A stretch of DNA of 64,000 nt from Hyphomicrobiales bacterium (GCA_016716745.1 JADJVD010000003.1:152001-216000), one strand, 5' to 3'. Positions 34,201 through 42,685 are shown, counted from the first letter of the stretch. Notes: generated by a model not told the origin, from the sequence alone. Numbers and translations are program-made.

Positions 34201-35980
34201 CGGCGCCGCCCTCGGGCGCGATGTCGAACGTGTCCTCCGAGATGACGCGGAAACCCATGTCCTCGATCATCGGCACGCGCTCGGACAGCGGCATCTGCCG
34301 GCCGCGCGAAAACACTTTCAGGCGCACCTGCGCCGGCTCGTCGGCGTCGGCGCGGTAGAGCACGCTGGCGCGTGGCCGATCGTCGGTCAGCTTGTCGACG
34401 ATGGCGATGTCGTCCATCGCCTCGGCGGCGGAGAAGACGTCGCGATAGCCCGCCGAAAAGGCCTGCGCATAACGATGGGCGGCGACGCGCCCGGCGTCGC
34501 CCTGGCGCGCGCCGAGCTGCTCGGTCAGCGCGTCCGGCCAGGTGGTGATGATGTCGGCGACGGCGCGCTCCAGCTCGGTCTGCGTGGCCTGCGGGGTCTC
34601 GCCCTCGTCGCGGCCGACGACGTAGTGCACGCGCACCAGAGGCCCTTCGGGATAGAAGGGATAGACCGCCGACAGACGCCCCTTGAAGACGCGCGTCAGA
34701 TACTCGCCGACGCGCTGGCGCACGCGCGTGTCGTAACGGTCGCGCGGGATGTAGCAGATGACGGAGACGAAGCGATCGAACTTGTCGGCGCGCGCCAGCA
34801 CGCGCAGGCGCGGGCGCTCGTAGAGCAGCGCGATCTGTCCGGCGAAATTGGCGAGCGTCGCGGCGTCGACCTGGAACAGCTCGTCGCGCGGATAGCTTTC
34901 GAGCACGTTGACGAGAACCTTGCCGGAATGGCTCTCGGGGTCGAGGTCGGCGGCCTCCAGAACGCGCGCAACCTTGTGGCGGATGTAGGGAATCGTCTGC
35001 GTCGAGCGCGTATAGGCGGTGGCGGTGAACAGGCCGACGAGGCGCAGCTCGCCCTGCAAGGCGCCGCTCTTCGAGAACAGCTTGACGCCGACATAGTCCA
35101 TATGCGCGCGCCGGTGCACGCGCGAGCGGACGTTCGCCTTGGCGATGATCAGCGCGTGCGGCTCGCGCAGGAACTCCATCACTTCGGGCGTGATGGTGAC
35201 AAGCTCGGCGCCGCGGCGCAGCACCTTGACCTCGGGATCGCGCAGAATGCCGAAGCCCGGCCCGCCGATGGCGTCGAGCGTGCTGCGGGCGCCGTCGGCG
35301 GCGGCGGCGCCCTCGATGAAGCGGTATTCGCGCAGGCCGAGGAAGGTGAAGTTGTCGGCCGCCAGCCATTCCAGAAACTGCACGGCCTCGGCGATCTCGT
35401 CGACCGGCAGCGGCGGCGGATCGGCCTTGTAGGCGGCGGCGGTGGCCGCCACGCGGTCGCGCATCTTGCGCCAGTCGGCGACGGCCACGCGCACGTCGGC
35501 GAAGACCTTCTCGAGCTGCTCGACGACGCGCGCGCGGCGCGCCGGATCGACGATGCGCGCGACATGGATGTGGATGAGGCTCTCGCGGCGCGCGCCCTCT
35601 GCGTCGGCGCCGTCGCGGGCGGAGAGGAGCCGGCCCTCGCCGTCGCGCTCGACCGCGAGGATGGGATGGGCGACGAGGCGCAGGTCGAGCCCGAGTTCCG
35701 CGAGTTCGGCCAGCGTCGAATCGAGCAGGAACGGCATGTCGGCGTTGAGCGCTTCGATCACCGTGATGCGGTTCAGCGCGGCGTCATCGGCGCTTTGCGG
35801 ATCGTAGAGGCGCATCTCGGCGCGATCGTGCGCGCGGGGCGCGGAGAGGCGCGTGAGCGCTTCGGCGGCGAGGGCGGCGAGCGAGGCGGGGGCGTATTGC
35901 GCCGTATCCTCGCGCGCGACGCGGGCGAACAGGATCTCGGCGAAGGACGGATTGGCGGAGGTCGACGTCGTATCGTGCAT
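31205..35980 (-). CDS. gdhZ: NAD-specific glutamate dehydrogenase, large (180-kDa) type
   Basis: 1591 residues, the normal length for the GdhZ/GDH-180 class found in alphaproteobacteria, actinobacteria and pseudomonads. It oxidises glutamate to 2-oxoglutarate and ammonium, a catabolic role. The N-terminal ACT-like region (MPFLLDSTLAELAELGLDL), the catalytic core at about residues 720-1200 (GGIRWSDRPQDFRTEILGL in part, VGAKGGFVPKKLPP around 830, VGDMSGDVFGNGML) and the C-terminal domain (GMTRPELSVLLAYAKLSL) are all uninterrupted. In this window it may use glutamate released by the oxoprolinase pathway, although the two are not co-transcribed. Confidence 0.96.
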   Translation of the reverse strand: MHDTTSTSANPSFAEILFARVAREDTAQYAPASLAALAAEALTRLSAPRAHDRAEMRLYDPQSADDAALNRITVIEALNADMPFLLDSTLAELAELGLDLRLVAHPILAVERDGEGRLLSARDGADAEGARRESLIHIHVARIVDPARRARVVEQLEKVFADVRVAVADWRKMRDRVAATAAAYKADPPPLPVDEIAEAVQFLEWLAADNFTFLGLREYRFIEGAAAADGARSTLDAIGGPGFGILRDPEVKVLRRGAELVTITPEVMEFLREPHALIIAKANVRSRVHRRAHMDYVGVKLFSKSGALQGELRLVGLFTATAYTRSTQTIPYIRHKVARVLEAADLDPESHSGKVLVNVLESYPRDELFQVDAATLANFAGQIALLYERPRLRVLARADKFDRFVSVICYIPRDRYDTRVRQRVGEYLTRVFKGRLSAVYPFYPEGPLVRVHYVVGRDEGETPQATQTELERAVADIITTWPDALTEQLGARQGDAGRVAAHRYAQAFSAGYRDVFSAAEAMDDIAIVDKLTDDRPRASVLYRADADEPAQVRLKVFSRGRQMPLSERVPMIEDMGFRVISEDTFDIAPEGGAATWLHDMLLARARPGAVDVAALKPQIEALLGALFRGAIESDGYNALTLEAGVGWRDVAMLRALSRYLRQARIGFSQDYMWRTLAAHPALARKLVDLFYVRFDPRMFDDMGARASTEKSVVAEIEAMLAAVESLDEDRILRRFLNLVQAAVRTNYFQIGADGGPKEVISFKFESRRIAALPLPHPLYEISLYSPRVEGVHLRFGKVARGGIRWSDRPQDFRTEILGLVKAQQVKNAVIVPVGAKGGFVPKKLPPPTNRDAWMAEGIAAYKIFIQSLLDLTDNLDIDVLIAPDNTVRHDGDDPYLVVAADKGTATFSDIANAISLEHHHWLGDAFASGGSVGYDHKKMGITARGAWEAVKRHFREMNVDIQTTPFDCVGVGDMSGDVFGNGMLLSPQTRLVAAFDHRDIFIDPDPDLAKSHAERARLFALPRSSWQDYDKSLISAGGGVFPRSAKSISLSEQARRAIGLDKPTATPQEVMSAILKADVDLLWFGGIGTYVRAAVETDEKVGDRANDAIRIVGADIRAKVVGEGANLGMTQLGRIEAAQNGVRLNTDAIDNSAGVNTSDVEVNVKIALSTPVREQRLNESGRNALLAEMTDDVGHLVLRNNYQQTLALSLAERRGAAGNGFARRLMLALEREGRLDRSVEYLPDDHAIAERDRAGRGMTRPELSVLLAYAKLSLYDHLLASAVPDDAYLGRELARYFPHALVERFPEAIATHKLRREIVATQLANAIVNRAGPAVVTRIADETGGDAAATAYAFAAVRDSYSLTALNAEIDALDNAVAGDVQLELYAAVQRLLHSRMVWFIRNVDFSEGLERVVARFRAAVEAIGADIGAVVAPADAAAIAARARDLSGRGAPPALAARLAALDRLELAADVALVAERAKAPILDVARVFFGVDAAFDLSRLEAGAAAIHAADHYDRLALDRALERIAAARRAMAAEAMAGAGADRVQSWMQSRGAEIARVRDQVSELTGSSPSVSKLVVAAGLIGDLARG

Positions 35981-36107
35981 GGTTCCACCCTGTCGCTCGG
36001 CGCGCGCAGGTCCGCCCCCCTGGCGGGGCGGACGGCTTGGCGGCGCGCCGTTGCGGCGGCATGATAGTCAAGCAGCGCGACGATGTCGCGGCGGGAGGAC
36101 GGGCGAG

Positions 36108-36764
36108 ATGGCGAAAAAGGCGGGGGCCGGCAAGACCGGCGCAAGCGCGACGGGCGCTTCGGCCAAACCGGCCAAGGCGGGCAAGCCGGGCGGGTCGCGG
36201 CCGATGCAGGGGGTGATGGCGCTGGCGCTCGAGCAGGCGCCCTTGACGCCGGAGGTCGAGGCCTATTTCGCCAAATGCCGCGAGAAGATCGGCTTCGTTC
36301 CGAACGTGCTGCTCTCCTATGCGCACGACATGGCCAAGTTCGACGCATTCGCCAAATTCTACAACGATCTGATGCTGGCGCCCTCGGGGTTGACGAAGCT
36401 GGAGCGCGAGATGATCGCGGTCGCCGTCTCGTCGGAGAACCATTGCTTCTATTGCCTGACCGCGCATGGCGCCGCAGTGCGGCAATTGTCCGGCGACCCG
36501 CAGCTCGGCGAGTCGATGGCGATGAACTACCGCGCCGCCGATCTGCCGGCGCGCCAGCGCGCGATGCTCGATTTCGCGATCAAGATCACGAAGGCGTGTT
36601 GGGAGATCGGCGAAGCGGACCGCGAGGCGCTGCGCGGCCACGGCTTCAGCGATCGCGACATCTGGGACATCGCGGCGGTCGCCTCTTTCTTCAACATGTC
36701 GAACCGGATGGCGATCGCGGTCGATATGCGGCCGAACCCAGAGTATCACGCGCAGGCGCGTTGA
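36108..36764 (+). CDS. Peroxidase-related alkylhydroperoxidase-like protein (AhpD/CMD fold)
   Basis: 218 residues. After a Lys/Ala/Gly-rich leader (about 1-32) comes the carboxymuconolactone decarboxylase/AhpD fold with the CxxC site in ENHCFYCLTAHG (about residues 118-129) and the downstream DIAAVASFFNMSNRMA helix. Such proteins reduce peroxides using the Cys pair; the exact donor is unknown. A strong GGGAGG precedes ATG 36108. Divergent from gdhZ and convergent with htpG. Confidence 0.85.
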   Translation: MAKKAGAGKTGASATGASAKPAKAGKPGGSRPMQGVMALALEQAPLTPEVEAYFAKCREKIGFVPNVLLSYAHDMAKFDAFAKFYNDLMLAPSGLTKLEREMIAVAVSSENHCFYCLTAHGAAVRQLSGDPQLGESMAMNYRAADLPARQRAMLDFAIKITKACWEIGEADREALRGHGFSDRDIWDIAAVASFFNMSNRMAIAVDMRPNPEYHAQAR

Positions 36765-36791
36765 ACGCCGGCGCGGATCGCCGTCGTCCGC

Positions 36792-38693
36792 TCAGCCAAG
36801 CGCCTTCGTCATCACGCGCGTCAGCCGCTCGGCGAAGGCGGCGGCGTCCGCCGGGTGCTCGCCGTCGCGCAGGCGCGCTTCGTCGAGCAGAAGCCAGGCC
36901 GCGTCGGCGACGAGCGCGCGCGCCTCGGGCTGCGCGTAGCGGCTCGCAAGCGCCGTCACGAGCGGATGGCCGGCGTTGATCTCCAGCACCGGCTTCGACA
37001 CCGACGCGCCTTGCCCGCCCATCGCGAGGATGCGTTCGAGGCGCCGGTCGGGGCCGTGCTCGGGCGCGACGAGGCAGGCCGCGCTCGTCGCCAGACGGTC
37101 GGAAGCGCGCACGTCGGCGACTTCCTCGCCGAGCGTCTCCTTGAAGAAGGCGATCAGCGTCGCGGCGGCGGCGTCCGTCTCGGTCGCGGGCTTCTCCGCG
37201 CCCTCGGCGAAGGCGACGGATTTGATGTCGGCGGCGCCCTGCGTCACCGACTTGAAGGGCTTGCCGTCGAAGCCGAGCGCGGTCGAGACCCAGAAGGCGT
37301 CGACCGGATCGGAGAGCAGCAGCACCTCGATGTCGCGGGCGCGAAACCCTTCGAGCTGCGGCGACGCGGCCAGACGCCTGGCGTCGTCTCCGGTGAGATA
37401 GAAGATCGCGGTCTGGTTCTCGCGCAGATCCTTCACATAGTCGGCGAGCGAGCGGCCGCCGTCGGGATGCTTCGTGGTGCGGAAGCGGGCGAGCTTGAAC
37501 AGTTCGTCGCGCTTCTCGGGGTCTTCGTAGAGCCCCTCCTTCAGCACGGCGCCGAAATTCTCCCACACCTTGGCGTAGGCCTCCGGCTCCTTCTCGGCGA
37601 GCTTGACGAGATCGGCGACGACGCGGTTCGTCACGCCGCGCTTGATGGCGGCGAAGATCGGGCTTTCCTGCACCATCTCGCGCGAGACGTTAAGCGGCAG
37701 GTCGGCCGAATCGACGACGAGGCGCACGAAGCGCAGCCAGCCGGGCAGAAGGTCCGCGTCGTCGGTGATCAGCACGCGCCGCACATAGAGTTTCGCGCGG
37801 CCCTTGCGGGCGGGATCGAACAGATCGAGCGGGCGCGCGCCGGGCACGAAGGCGAGGGCGTGATACTCCTGCCGGCCCTCGGCGCGCCAATGCGCGGTCA
37901 GCGCCGGCTCGTCGAACTGGCCGGCGAGGCCGCGATAGAACTCGGCGTATTGCTCGGCTGTGATCTCTGCCTTCGGCTTGGCCCACAGGGCCGCGCCGTC
38001 GGCGATGCGGCGCGGCTCGTCGCCCGGCGTCTCGACAAGGTCGATCGGCACGGCGACGCCGCCGGAATGCTCGCGCACGATCTCTTCGACGCGCCAGGGC
38101 TCGGCGTAGCTCTTCGAGGCCTCGTTGAGATGCAGGACGACGCGCGTGCCGCGCGCCGGCGCCTCGCCCGGCGCGAGCGGCGCGATCTCGTAGGCGCCCT
38201 TGCCTTCGGACTCCCAGCGCCAGGCGGCATCCTCGCCGGCGCGACGCGTCTCGACGGTCACGCGGTCGGCGACCATGAAGGCGGAGTAGAAGCCGATGCC
38301 GAACTGGCCGATCAGGCTCTCCGCCTGCTTGGCGCCGGCGTCGCCGAGACGCTCGACGAAGCTCTTGGTGCCGGAGCGGGCGATGGTGCCGAGCGCCTCG
38401 ACGAGATCGCCCTCGCTCATGCCCGAGCCATTGTCCTCGACGGTCAGGCGGGCGTTCGCTGCGTCGCAGATCACGCGGATGCGGAAGGCGGCGTCCTCGC
38501 CCAGCAGCTCGGGGCGCGCGATGGCCTCGTAACGCAGCCGCTCGCAGGCGTCGGCGGCGTTGGCGACGAGTTCGCGCAGAAACACGTCACGGTCCGAATA
38601 GACGGAATGCACCATGAGTTGCAGCAGCCGCGCGACGTCGGCCTCGAAAACATGGGTGCGGGCGGCGGCGGACGTGTCGGACGCGGCGGTCAC
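36792..38693 (-). CDS. htpG: Molecular chaperone HtpG (Hsp90)
   Basis: 633 residues, full length. ATP-binding GHKL domain with ELVANAADAC (Asn for Mg-ATP), DNGSGM, and GQFGIGFYSAFMVAD; middle domain; C-terminal dimerisation domain. Start is GTG 38693 with AGGAG six bases upstream; no ATG lies near the N-terminus. Cytosolic, ATP-driven protein folding under stress. Confidence 0.96.
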   Translation of the reverse strand: MTAASDTSAAARTHVFEADVARLLQLMVHSVYSDRDVFLRELVANAADACERLRYEAIARPELLGEDAAFRIRVICDAANARLTVEDNGSGMSEGDLVEALGTIARSGTKSFVERLGDAGAKQAESLIGQFGIGFYSAFMVADRVTVETRRAGEDAAWRWESEGKGAYEIAPLAPGEAPARGTRVVLHLNEASKSYAEPWRVEEIVREHSGGVAVPIDLVETPGDEPRRIADGAALWAKPKAEITAEQYAEFYRGLAGQFDEPALTAHWRAEGRQEYHALAFVPGARPLDLFDPARKGRAKLYVRRVLITDDADLLPGWLRFVRLVVDSADLPLNVSREMVQESPIFAAIKRGVTNRVVADLVKLAEKEPEAYAKVWENFGAVLKEGLYEDPEKRDELFKLARFRTTKHPDGGRSLADYVKDLRENQTAIFYLTGDDARRLAASPQLEGFRARDIEVLLLSDPVDAFWVSTALGFDGKPFKSVTQGAADIKSVAFAEGAEKPATETDAAAATLIAFFKETLGEEVADVRASDRLATSAACLVAPEHGPDRRLERILAMGGQGASVSKPVLEINAGHPLVTALASRYAQPEARALVADAAWLLLDEARLRDGEHPADAAAFAERLTRVMTKALG

Positions 38694-38849
38694 GGCGGCT
38701 CCTCGGATTGGCGCCAGCGGCGCGATGAACGCAACGGCGGCGCGAGAACGCAGGCGCCGCCGCCGGCGATATCGCCCCGCTCGTCCGGCGATTCAAGCCC
38801 CCGCCGTCCGCACGTTGCCGCGTTCGCGCGGGCCCGCTAGTCTTGCGCC

Positions 38850-39383
38850 ATGAGCGCCGCCGCCCCTCCCCCCGAAGCGCCGATCGCCGGCGCGACGACG
38901 CTGGAGGTTGGCGACGCGCTCGCCGCCATCCATGCGCGCATGCCCCTGCTGGCGACGCGTCTGGCTGCGCTCTGGCTCGTGCTTCTGGCGATCATGGTCA
39001 TGATCGAGGCCTATGACGCGCCTGCGTCGTCGACGGGCGAGCTCATGCTCCGGATCGCGCCGTTCGCCGCCGGCGGCAGCGCCGTCCTGGTCGGACTCGG
39101 CGTCGCCTTCGGCTACCTGGTGCAAGCGCTCGCGTTCCGGCGCCTTCCGCGCGACAATCGCGTGCTGCGCTACGCGGTCGACGCGAGCGGCCTGCAAACG
39201 CGCGACGCGGCCGGCGCGCAGCTTTTCATCCCCTGGACGATGGCGCGCCGGGTGTGGGCGACGCGGACGCTGTTCGTCATGCAGTTGCCCGGCGGCGTAA
39301 TCCGCTATGCGCCGCTGCGCGCCTTCGCCGAGGCGGATCGCCCGCGCTTGCTGGCGCTCGCCCGCGCCGGCGCGACGACCTGA
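38850..39383 (+). CDS. YcxB-like membrane protein
   Basis: 177 residues. Two membrane helices (about 37-52 and 68-92) followed by a beta-rich C-terminal domain (LRYAVDASGLQTRDAAGAQ, IPWTMARRVWATRTLFVMQL) that matches the YcxB-like pattern. Function unknown. Divergent from htpG with a 156-base gap. A second protein of the same design is encoded at 42110. Confidence 0.7.
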   Translation: MSAAAPPPEAPIAGATTLEVGDALAAIHARMPLLATRLAALWLVLLAIMVMIEAYDAPASSTGELMLRIAPFAAGGSAVLVGLGVAFGYLVQALAFRRLPRDNRVLRYAVDASGLQTRDAAGAQLFIPWTMARRVWATRTLFVMQLPGGVIRYAPLRAFAEADRPRLLALARAGATT

Positions 39384-39419
39384 TCTTCCAGCCCTCACGT
39401 CGAGACATCCGCGGGGCGC

Positions 39420-39950
39420 ATGACCGCGACCCTTCCGCCTGCGCCGGCTACGCCCGACGATCTCTTCGCGTATCTCGACCGGCTCGGCCTCGCGCATGAA
39501 ACCGTGTCGCATCCCCCGCTCTACACGGTCGAGGAGTCGCGCGCCCTGCGCGGTCAGATTCCGGGCGGCCACACCAAGAACCTGTTCGTCAAGGACAAGA
39601 AGAGCCGTCTGTTCCTGCTTGTCGCGCTCGAGGATGCGCAGATCGACCTCAAGCGCGTGCATGAGGCGATCGGCGGGCAGGGTCGCGTCTCGTTCGGCTC
39701 GGGCGAACTGCTGGAGGAGGTCTGGGGCGTCAAGCCCGGTTCGGTGACGCCCTTCGGCGCGATCAACGACGCGGAGGGCCGAGTCACGGTCGTGCTCGAA
39801 GCCGGCCTGATGGCGCATGCGCGGCTGAATTTCCACCCGCTCGTGAACACGCAGACGACGGGGCTCGCGGCGGCCGACCTCGTGCGCTTCCTCGAGGCGA
39901 CGGGCCATGCCCCGCGCATCGTCGCCTTCGCACAGGCGGCGCAGAGTTAA
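39420..39950 (+). CDS. PrdX/ProXp-type aminoacyl-tRNA deacylase (YbaK/EbsC fold)
   Basis: 176 residues. YbaK/EbsC fold: HPPLYTVEESRALRGQIPG, the conserved lysine in HTKNLFVKDKK, and GSVTPFGAINDAEGRV. This subclass hydrolyses mischarged Ala-tRNA(Pro) in trans, protecting proline codons. ATG 39420 follows the YcxB-like stop by 36 bases, so the two may be co-transcribed. Confidence 0.88.
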   Translation: MTATLPPAPATPDDLFAYLDRLGLAHETVSHPPLYTVEESRALRGQIPGGHTKNLFVKDKKSRLFLLVALEDAQIDLKRVHEAIGGQGRVSFGSGELLEEVWGVKPGSVTPFGAINDAEGRVTVVLEAGLMAHARLNFHPLVNTQTTGLAAADLVRFLEATGHAPRIVAFAQAAQS

Positions 39951-39965
39951 CGTCGCGGCGCCGCA

Positions 39966-40040
39966 ATTGCGAAACGCCATTGCGCGAAACCGCTTCGCGC
40001 GAAACGGATTGGCGCGAAACGCCTTCTTGCGAAACGTGAT
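39966..40040. repeat. Five-copy tandem repeat with exact 15-base period
   Basis: GAAAC occurs at 39971, 39986, 40001, 40016 and 40031, exactly 15 bases apart, within units of the form GCGCGAAACSNNTTN. It lies in the gap between the deacylase stop and the GNAT start. On the plus strand one frame reads as Arg-Asn every five residues; no start or ribosome-binding site supports translation. Confidence 0.75.
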
Positions 40041-40097
40041 CCCCTCATTCGCAAGGCGGGCTTGCCGGGCGGGCGAAAGCCGTCCTAGCATCGGCGC

Positions 40098-40604
40098 ATG
40101 GTGGAGGCCCTCATCACGGTGCGGCCTGCGCGTCTCGAGGATGCGAGCGAGATCGCGGCGACGCACGACACGTCCTGGCGCGACGCCTATCGCGGCGTCA
40201 TTCCGGGGCGCGAGCTCGAGCGCATGATCTCGCGGCGCGGCGCGGAGTGGTGGCGCTCGGCGATCCGTCGCGGTTCGCGCCTGCTTGTGCTCGATTTCGA
40301 CGAGTCCGTCGGCGGCTATGTGAGCTACGGGCGCAACCGCATGCCCTCGCTTCCCTATGGCGGAGAGATTTTCGAACTGTATCTCGCGCCCGAATTTCAG
40401 GGCGTCGGCTTCGGCCGCAAGCTGTTCGACGCTGCGCGGCGCGACCTCGCCGGCCACGGCCTTCGCTCGACGCTGGTCTGGGCGCTCGCCGACAACGAGC
40501 GCGCCATATCCTTCTACCGGCGGCTCGGCGGCGACGTGGTGCGGCGCGCGCCCGAGCGTTTCGGCGACGAATTGCGCGACCGCGTGGCGTTCGGCTTCGA
40601 GTGA
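40098..40604 (+). CDS. GNAT family N-acetyltransferase
   Basis: 168 residues. Acetyl-CoA binding motif A is clear in FELYLAPEFQGVGFGRKLFDAA (Q-x-x-G-x-G), followed by motif B with ALADNERAISFYRRLG. The substrate cannot be told. It is preceded by the 15-base repeat region. Confidence 0.85.
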   Translation: MVEALITVRPARLEDASEIAATHDTSWRDAYRGVIPGRELERMISRRGAEWWRSAIRRGSRLLVLDFDESVGGYVSYGRNRMPSLPYGGEIFELYLAPEFQGVGFGRKLFDAARRDLAGHGLRSTLVWALADNERAISFYRRLGGDVVRRAPERFGDELRDRVAFGFE

Positions 40605-40679
40605 CCCTATCCGCAAGTCCGGGTTGCGTTTCCGCGCCGCCCCGCTAGACACCCTCATCCTTTTCCGGAGCCATTTCCC

Positions 40680-41327
40680 ATGCGCATCGACGCCATTCCG
40701 ATCGGCAAGAACCCGCCTGAGGACGTCAACGTCATCATCGAAGTGCCGATCGGCGGCGAGCCGATCAAATACGAGCTCGACAAGGAGGCCGGCGCCCTGG
40801 TGGTCGACCGCTTTCTCTATACGGCGATGCACTATCCGGGGAATTACGGCTTCATCCCGCACACGCTGTCGGACGACGGCGACCCGTGCGACGTGATCGT
40901 CGCCAACACCCGCGCCATCGTGCCGGGCGCGATCGTCAGCTGCCGCGTCGTCGGCGTGCTGATGATGGAGGACGAGGCGGGCGGCGACGAGAAGATCATC
41001 GCCGTGCCCTCGCTGAAGCTGACGCGCCGCTACGAGCACGTGCAGAACTACACCGATCTGCCGGCGATCACGCTCAAGCAGATCGAGCACTTCTTCGAGC
41101 ACTACAAGGATCTCGAGCCCGGCAAGTGGGTGAAGATCCTGCGCTGGGGCGCGGCGCCCGAGGCCAAGCGCATCGTCATGGAGGCTGTCGAGCGGGCGGC
41201 GCGCGCCAAGTCGATCAAGGCCGAGAAGGAGGCCAAGGCCGAGAAGGCCGTGAAGTCCGAGAAGCCGGCCGCCGAGGGCGACAAGCCGAAGAAGGACAAG
41301 AAGGCCAAGAAGAAGGCTAAGGACTGA
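40680..41327 (+). CDS. ppa: Inorganic pyrophosphatase (family I) with Lys-rich tail
   Basis: 215 residues. Family-I soluble pyrophosphatase: YELDKEAGALVVDR, HYPGNYGFIPHT, the metal-binding signature DDGDPCDV and KWVKILRWG. The enzyme domain ends near residue 178, matching ordinary bacterial enzymes. A tail of about 37 residues composed mostly of Lys, Ala, Glu and Asp follows, which is not required for catalysis. It drives biosynthetic reactions by removing pyrophosphate. GGAG lies 10 bases before ATG 40680. Confidence 0.95.
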   Translation: MRIDAIPIGKNPPEDVNVIIEVPIGGEPIKYELDKEAGALVVDRFLYTAMHYPGNYGFIPHTLSDDGDPCDVIVANTRAIVPGAIVSCRVVGVLMMEDEAGGDEKIIAVPSLKLTRRYEHVQNYTDLPAITLKQIEHFFEHYKDLEPGKWVKILRWGAAPEAKRIVMEAVERAARAKSIKAEKEAKAEKAVKSEKPAAEGDKPKKDKKAKKKAKD

Positions 41328-41340
41328 CAGGTCTGCGCCG

Positions 41341-41363
41341 CGCGCGCTTGCCGGCGCGCGTTT
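41341..41363 (+). terminator. Possible weak terminator after ppa
   Basis: Inverted repeat CGCGCGC (41341-41347) and GCGCGCG (41354-41360) with a six-base loop, followed by only three T. The short T tract makes it a weak candidate. Confidence 0.3.
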
Positions 41364-41382
41364 GCGCCGCCAAGCTGGCGGC

Positions 41383-42129
41383 ATGAGCAAGACCATCATC
41401 GTCACCGGCGGCTCGCGCGGCATCGGCCGCGCCGCCGCCATCCTGTGCGGACGGCGCGGCTGGAACGTCGTCGTCAACTATGTCGGGGCGCAGGCCGCCG
41501 CGCGCGAAACCGCGCGGGAGGTCGAGACGGCAGGCGGCGCGGCGCTCGTCGTTCAGGGCGACGTCGCCGTCGAGGCCGACGTCAAGCGGCTGTTCGCGCA
41601 GTCGGACGCGCGCTTCGGCGGGCTCGACGGGCTCGTCAACAACGCCGGCGTCGTCGCCCCGGTCGGCCCGTTCACGGGCATGGACTTCGCCCGCTGGCGG
41701 CGCATGTTCGACATCAACGTCCTCGGCGCGATGATGGTCGCCCAGCAGGCCGGCAAGCGGATGCTGAAGAGCGCGGGCGGGCGGGGCGGCTCGGTCGTCA
41801 ACATCTCCTCGGCCGCCGCGCGGCTCGGTTCGCCGGGCGCCTATGTCGACTATGCCGCCTCCAAGGGCGCCATCGACACGCTCACCGTCGGCCTCGGCCG
41901 GGAATGGGCGGCGGACGGGGTGCGCGTCAATGCGATCCGCCCCGGCATCATCGAGACCGAGATCCACGCCTCCTCCGGCGAGCCCGAGCGCGTCGCGCTG
42001 ATCACGCCGACGCTGCCGATGAAGCGCGCCGGCACGGCGATGGAGGTGGGCGAGGCGATCCTCTGGCTGCTCGACGACGCCTCGTCCTACGTCACCGGCG
42101 CCATTCTCGATGTCTCCGGCGGACGCTGA
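41383..42129 (+). CDS. SDR family oxidoreductase (glucose dehydrogenase/FabG-like)
   Basis: 248 residues. Cofactor motif TGGSRGIG (about 8-15), NNAG at about 87-90, catalytic Ser in NISSAAARLG, and YAASKGA (Tyr and Lys). Closest in pattern to bacterial sugar/FabG-type reductases that use NADP(H). ATG 41383 lies 20 bases after the weak hairpin. Its 3' end overlaps the next gene by 20 bases. Confidence 0.88.
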   Translation: MSKTIIVTGGSRGIGRAAAILCGRRGWNVVVNYVGAQAAARETAREVETAGGAALVVQGDVAVEADVKRLFAQSDARFGGLDGLVNNAGVVAPVGPFTGMDFARWRRMFDINVLGAMMVAQQAGKRMLKSAGGRGGSVVNISSAAARLGSPGAYVDYAASKGAIDTLTVGLGREWAADGVRVNAIRPGIIETEIHASSGEPERVALITPTLPMKRAGTAMEVGEAILWLLDDASSYVTGAILDVSGGR

Positions 42130-42685
42130 GGCGCGGCGCTTCGGCCCCTACGACTATGCGCTGACGGCCGAGGAATTCGCCGCGCTGGCGCGCGCGGTGG
42201 CGGGGCGTCAGCGCGCGGCGCTGGAGCGCCGCATGGGGTGGCGCTGGATCGTCGCCGGCGCCGTCGCCGCGGGGATCGCGCTCGGCGTCGGCCTCGCGCT
42301 CGCCGGCGCGGCGGCGCGCGTTGCGGCGGCGGCGGGCCTGGCGGTCGCCGGTTCGGGCGTCATGCTGCGCTGGGTCTTCCGCCGGCAGATCGCGCGGGCG
42401 CAAGGGGCGGCGGTGTCCGAGGCGAAGGCGGACGCCGCGCTCTACAAGCACAGGCGCCGGCTGGTCGCGGGCGCCGAGGGCCTGTCGCTCGACGGCGCGT
42501 CGACGCCGTGGAGCGCCATCGGCGAGGTATCGCGCGTCGAGGGCATGGTGACGCTCTGGCGCGGCCTCGCGGACGCGATCGTCGCCCCGGCGCGCGCCTT
42601 CGCGGACGCGGACGAGGCGGCGCGGTTCGAGGCGTTCGCGCGCGCCATGATCGCGCAGGCGGGAGGAGACGGCGATGTGGCCTGA
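42110..42685 (+). CDS. YcxB-like membrane protein, second copy
   Basis: 191 residues. Two membrane helices (about 45-65 and 72-86) and a C-terminal YcxB-like domain (LVAGAEGLSLDGASTPWSAIGEVSRVEG). Same layout as the protein encoded at 38850 but diverged. It overlaps the SDR gene by 20 bases and the nitronate monooxygenase gene by 11 bases, so all three are one transcription unit. Confidence 0.7.
   Translation: MSPADAEARRFGPYDYALTAEEFAALARAVAGRQRAALERRMGWRWIVAGAVAAGIALGVGLALAGAAARVAAAAGLAVAGSGVMLRWVFRRQIARAQGAAVSEAKADAALYKHRRRLVAGAEGLSLDGASTPWSAIGEVSRVEGMVTLWRGLADAIVAPARAFADADEAARFEAFARAMIAQAGGDGDVA

Noticed and set aside
31106..36064. Plus-strand open frame of about 1650 codons
   Set aside because: Antisense shadow of gdhZ, which has clear domain motifs on the minus strand.
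36855..38840. Plus-strand open frame of about 660 codons opposite htpG
   Set aside because: Antisense shadow; htpG motifs are unambiguous on the minus strand.
39960..40097. Pentapeptide-repeat protein encoded by the 15-base repeat
   Set aside because: No start codon with a ribosome-binding site, and the residue pattern does not fit the A(D/N)LXX consensus on either strand.
41341..41363. Strong intrinsic terminator after ppa
   Set aside because: Only three T follow the stem; retained only as a weak candidate.
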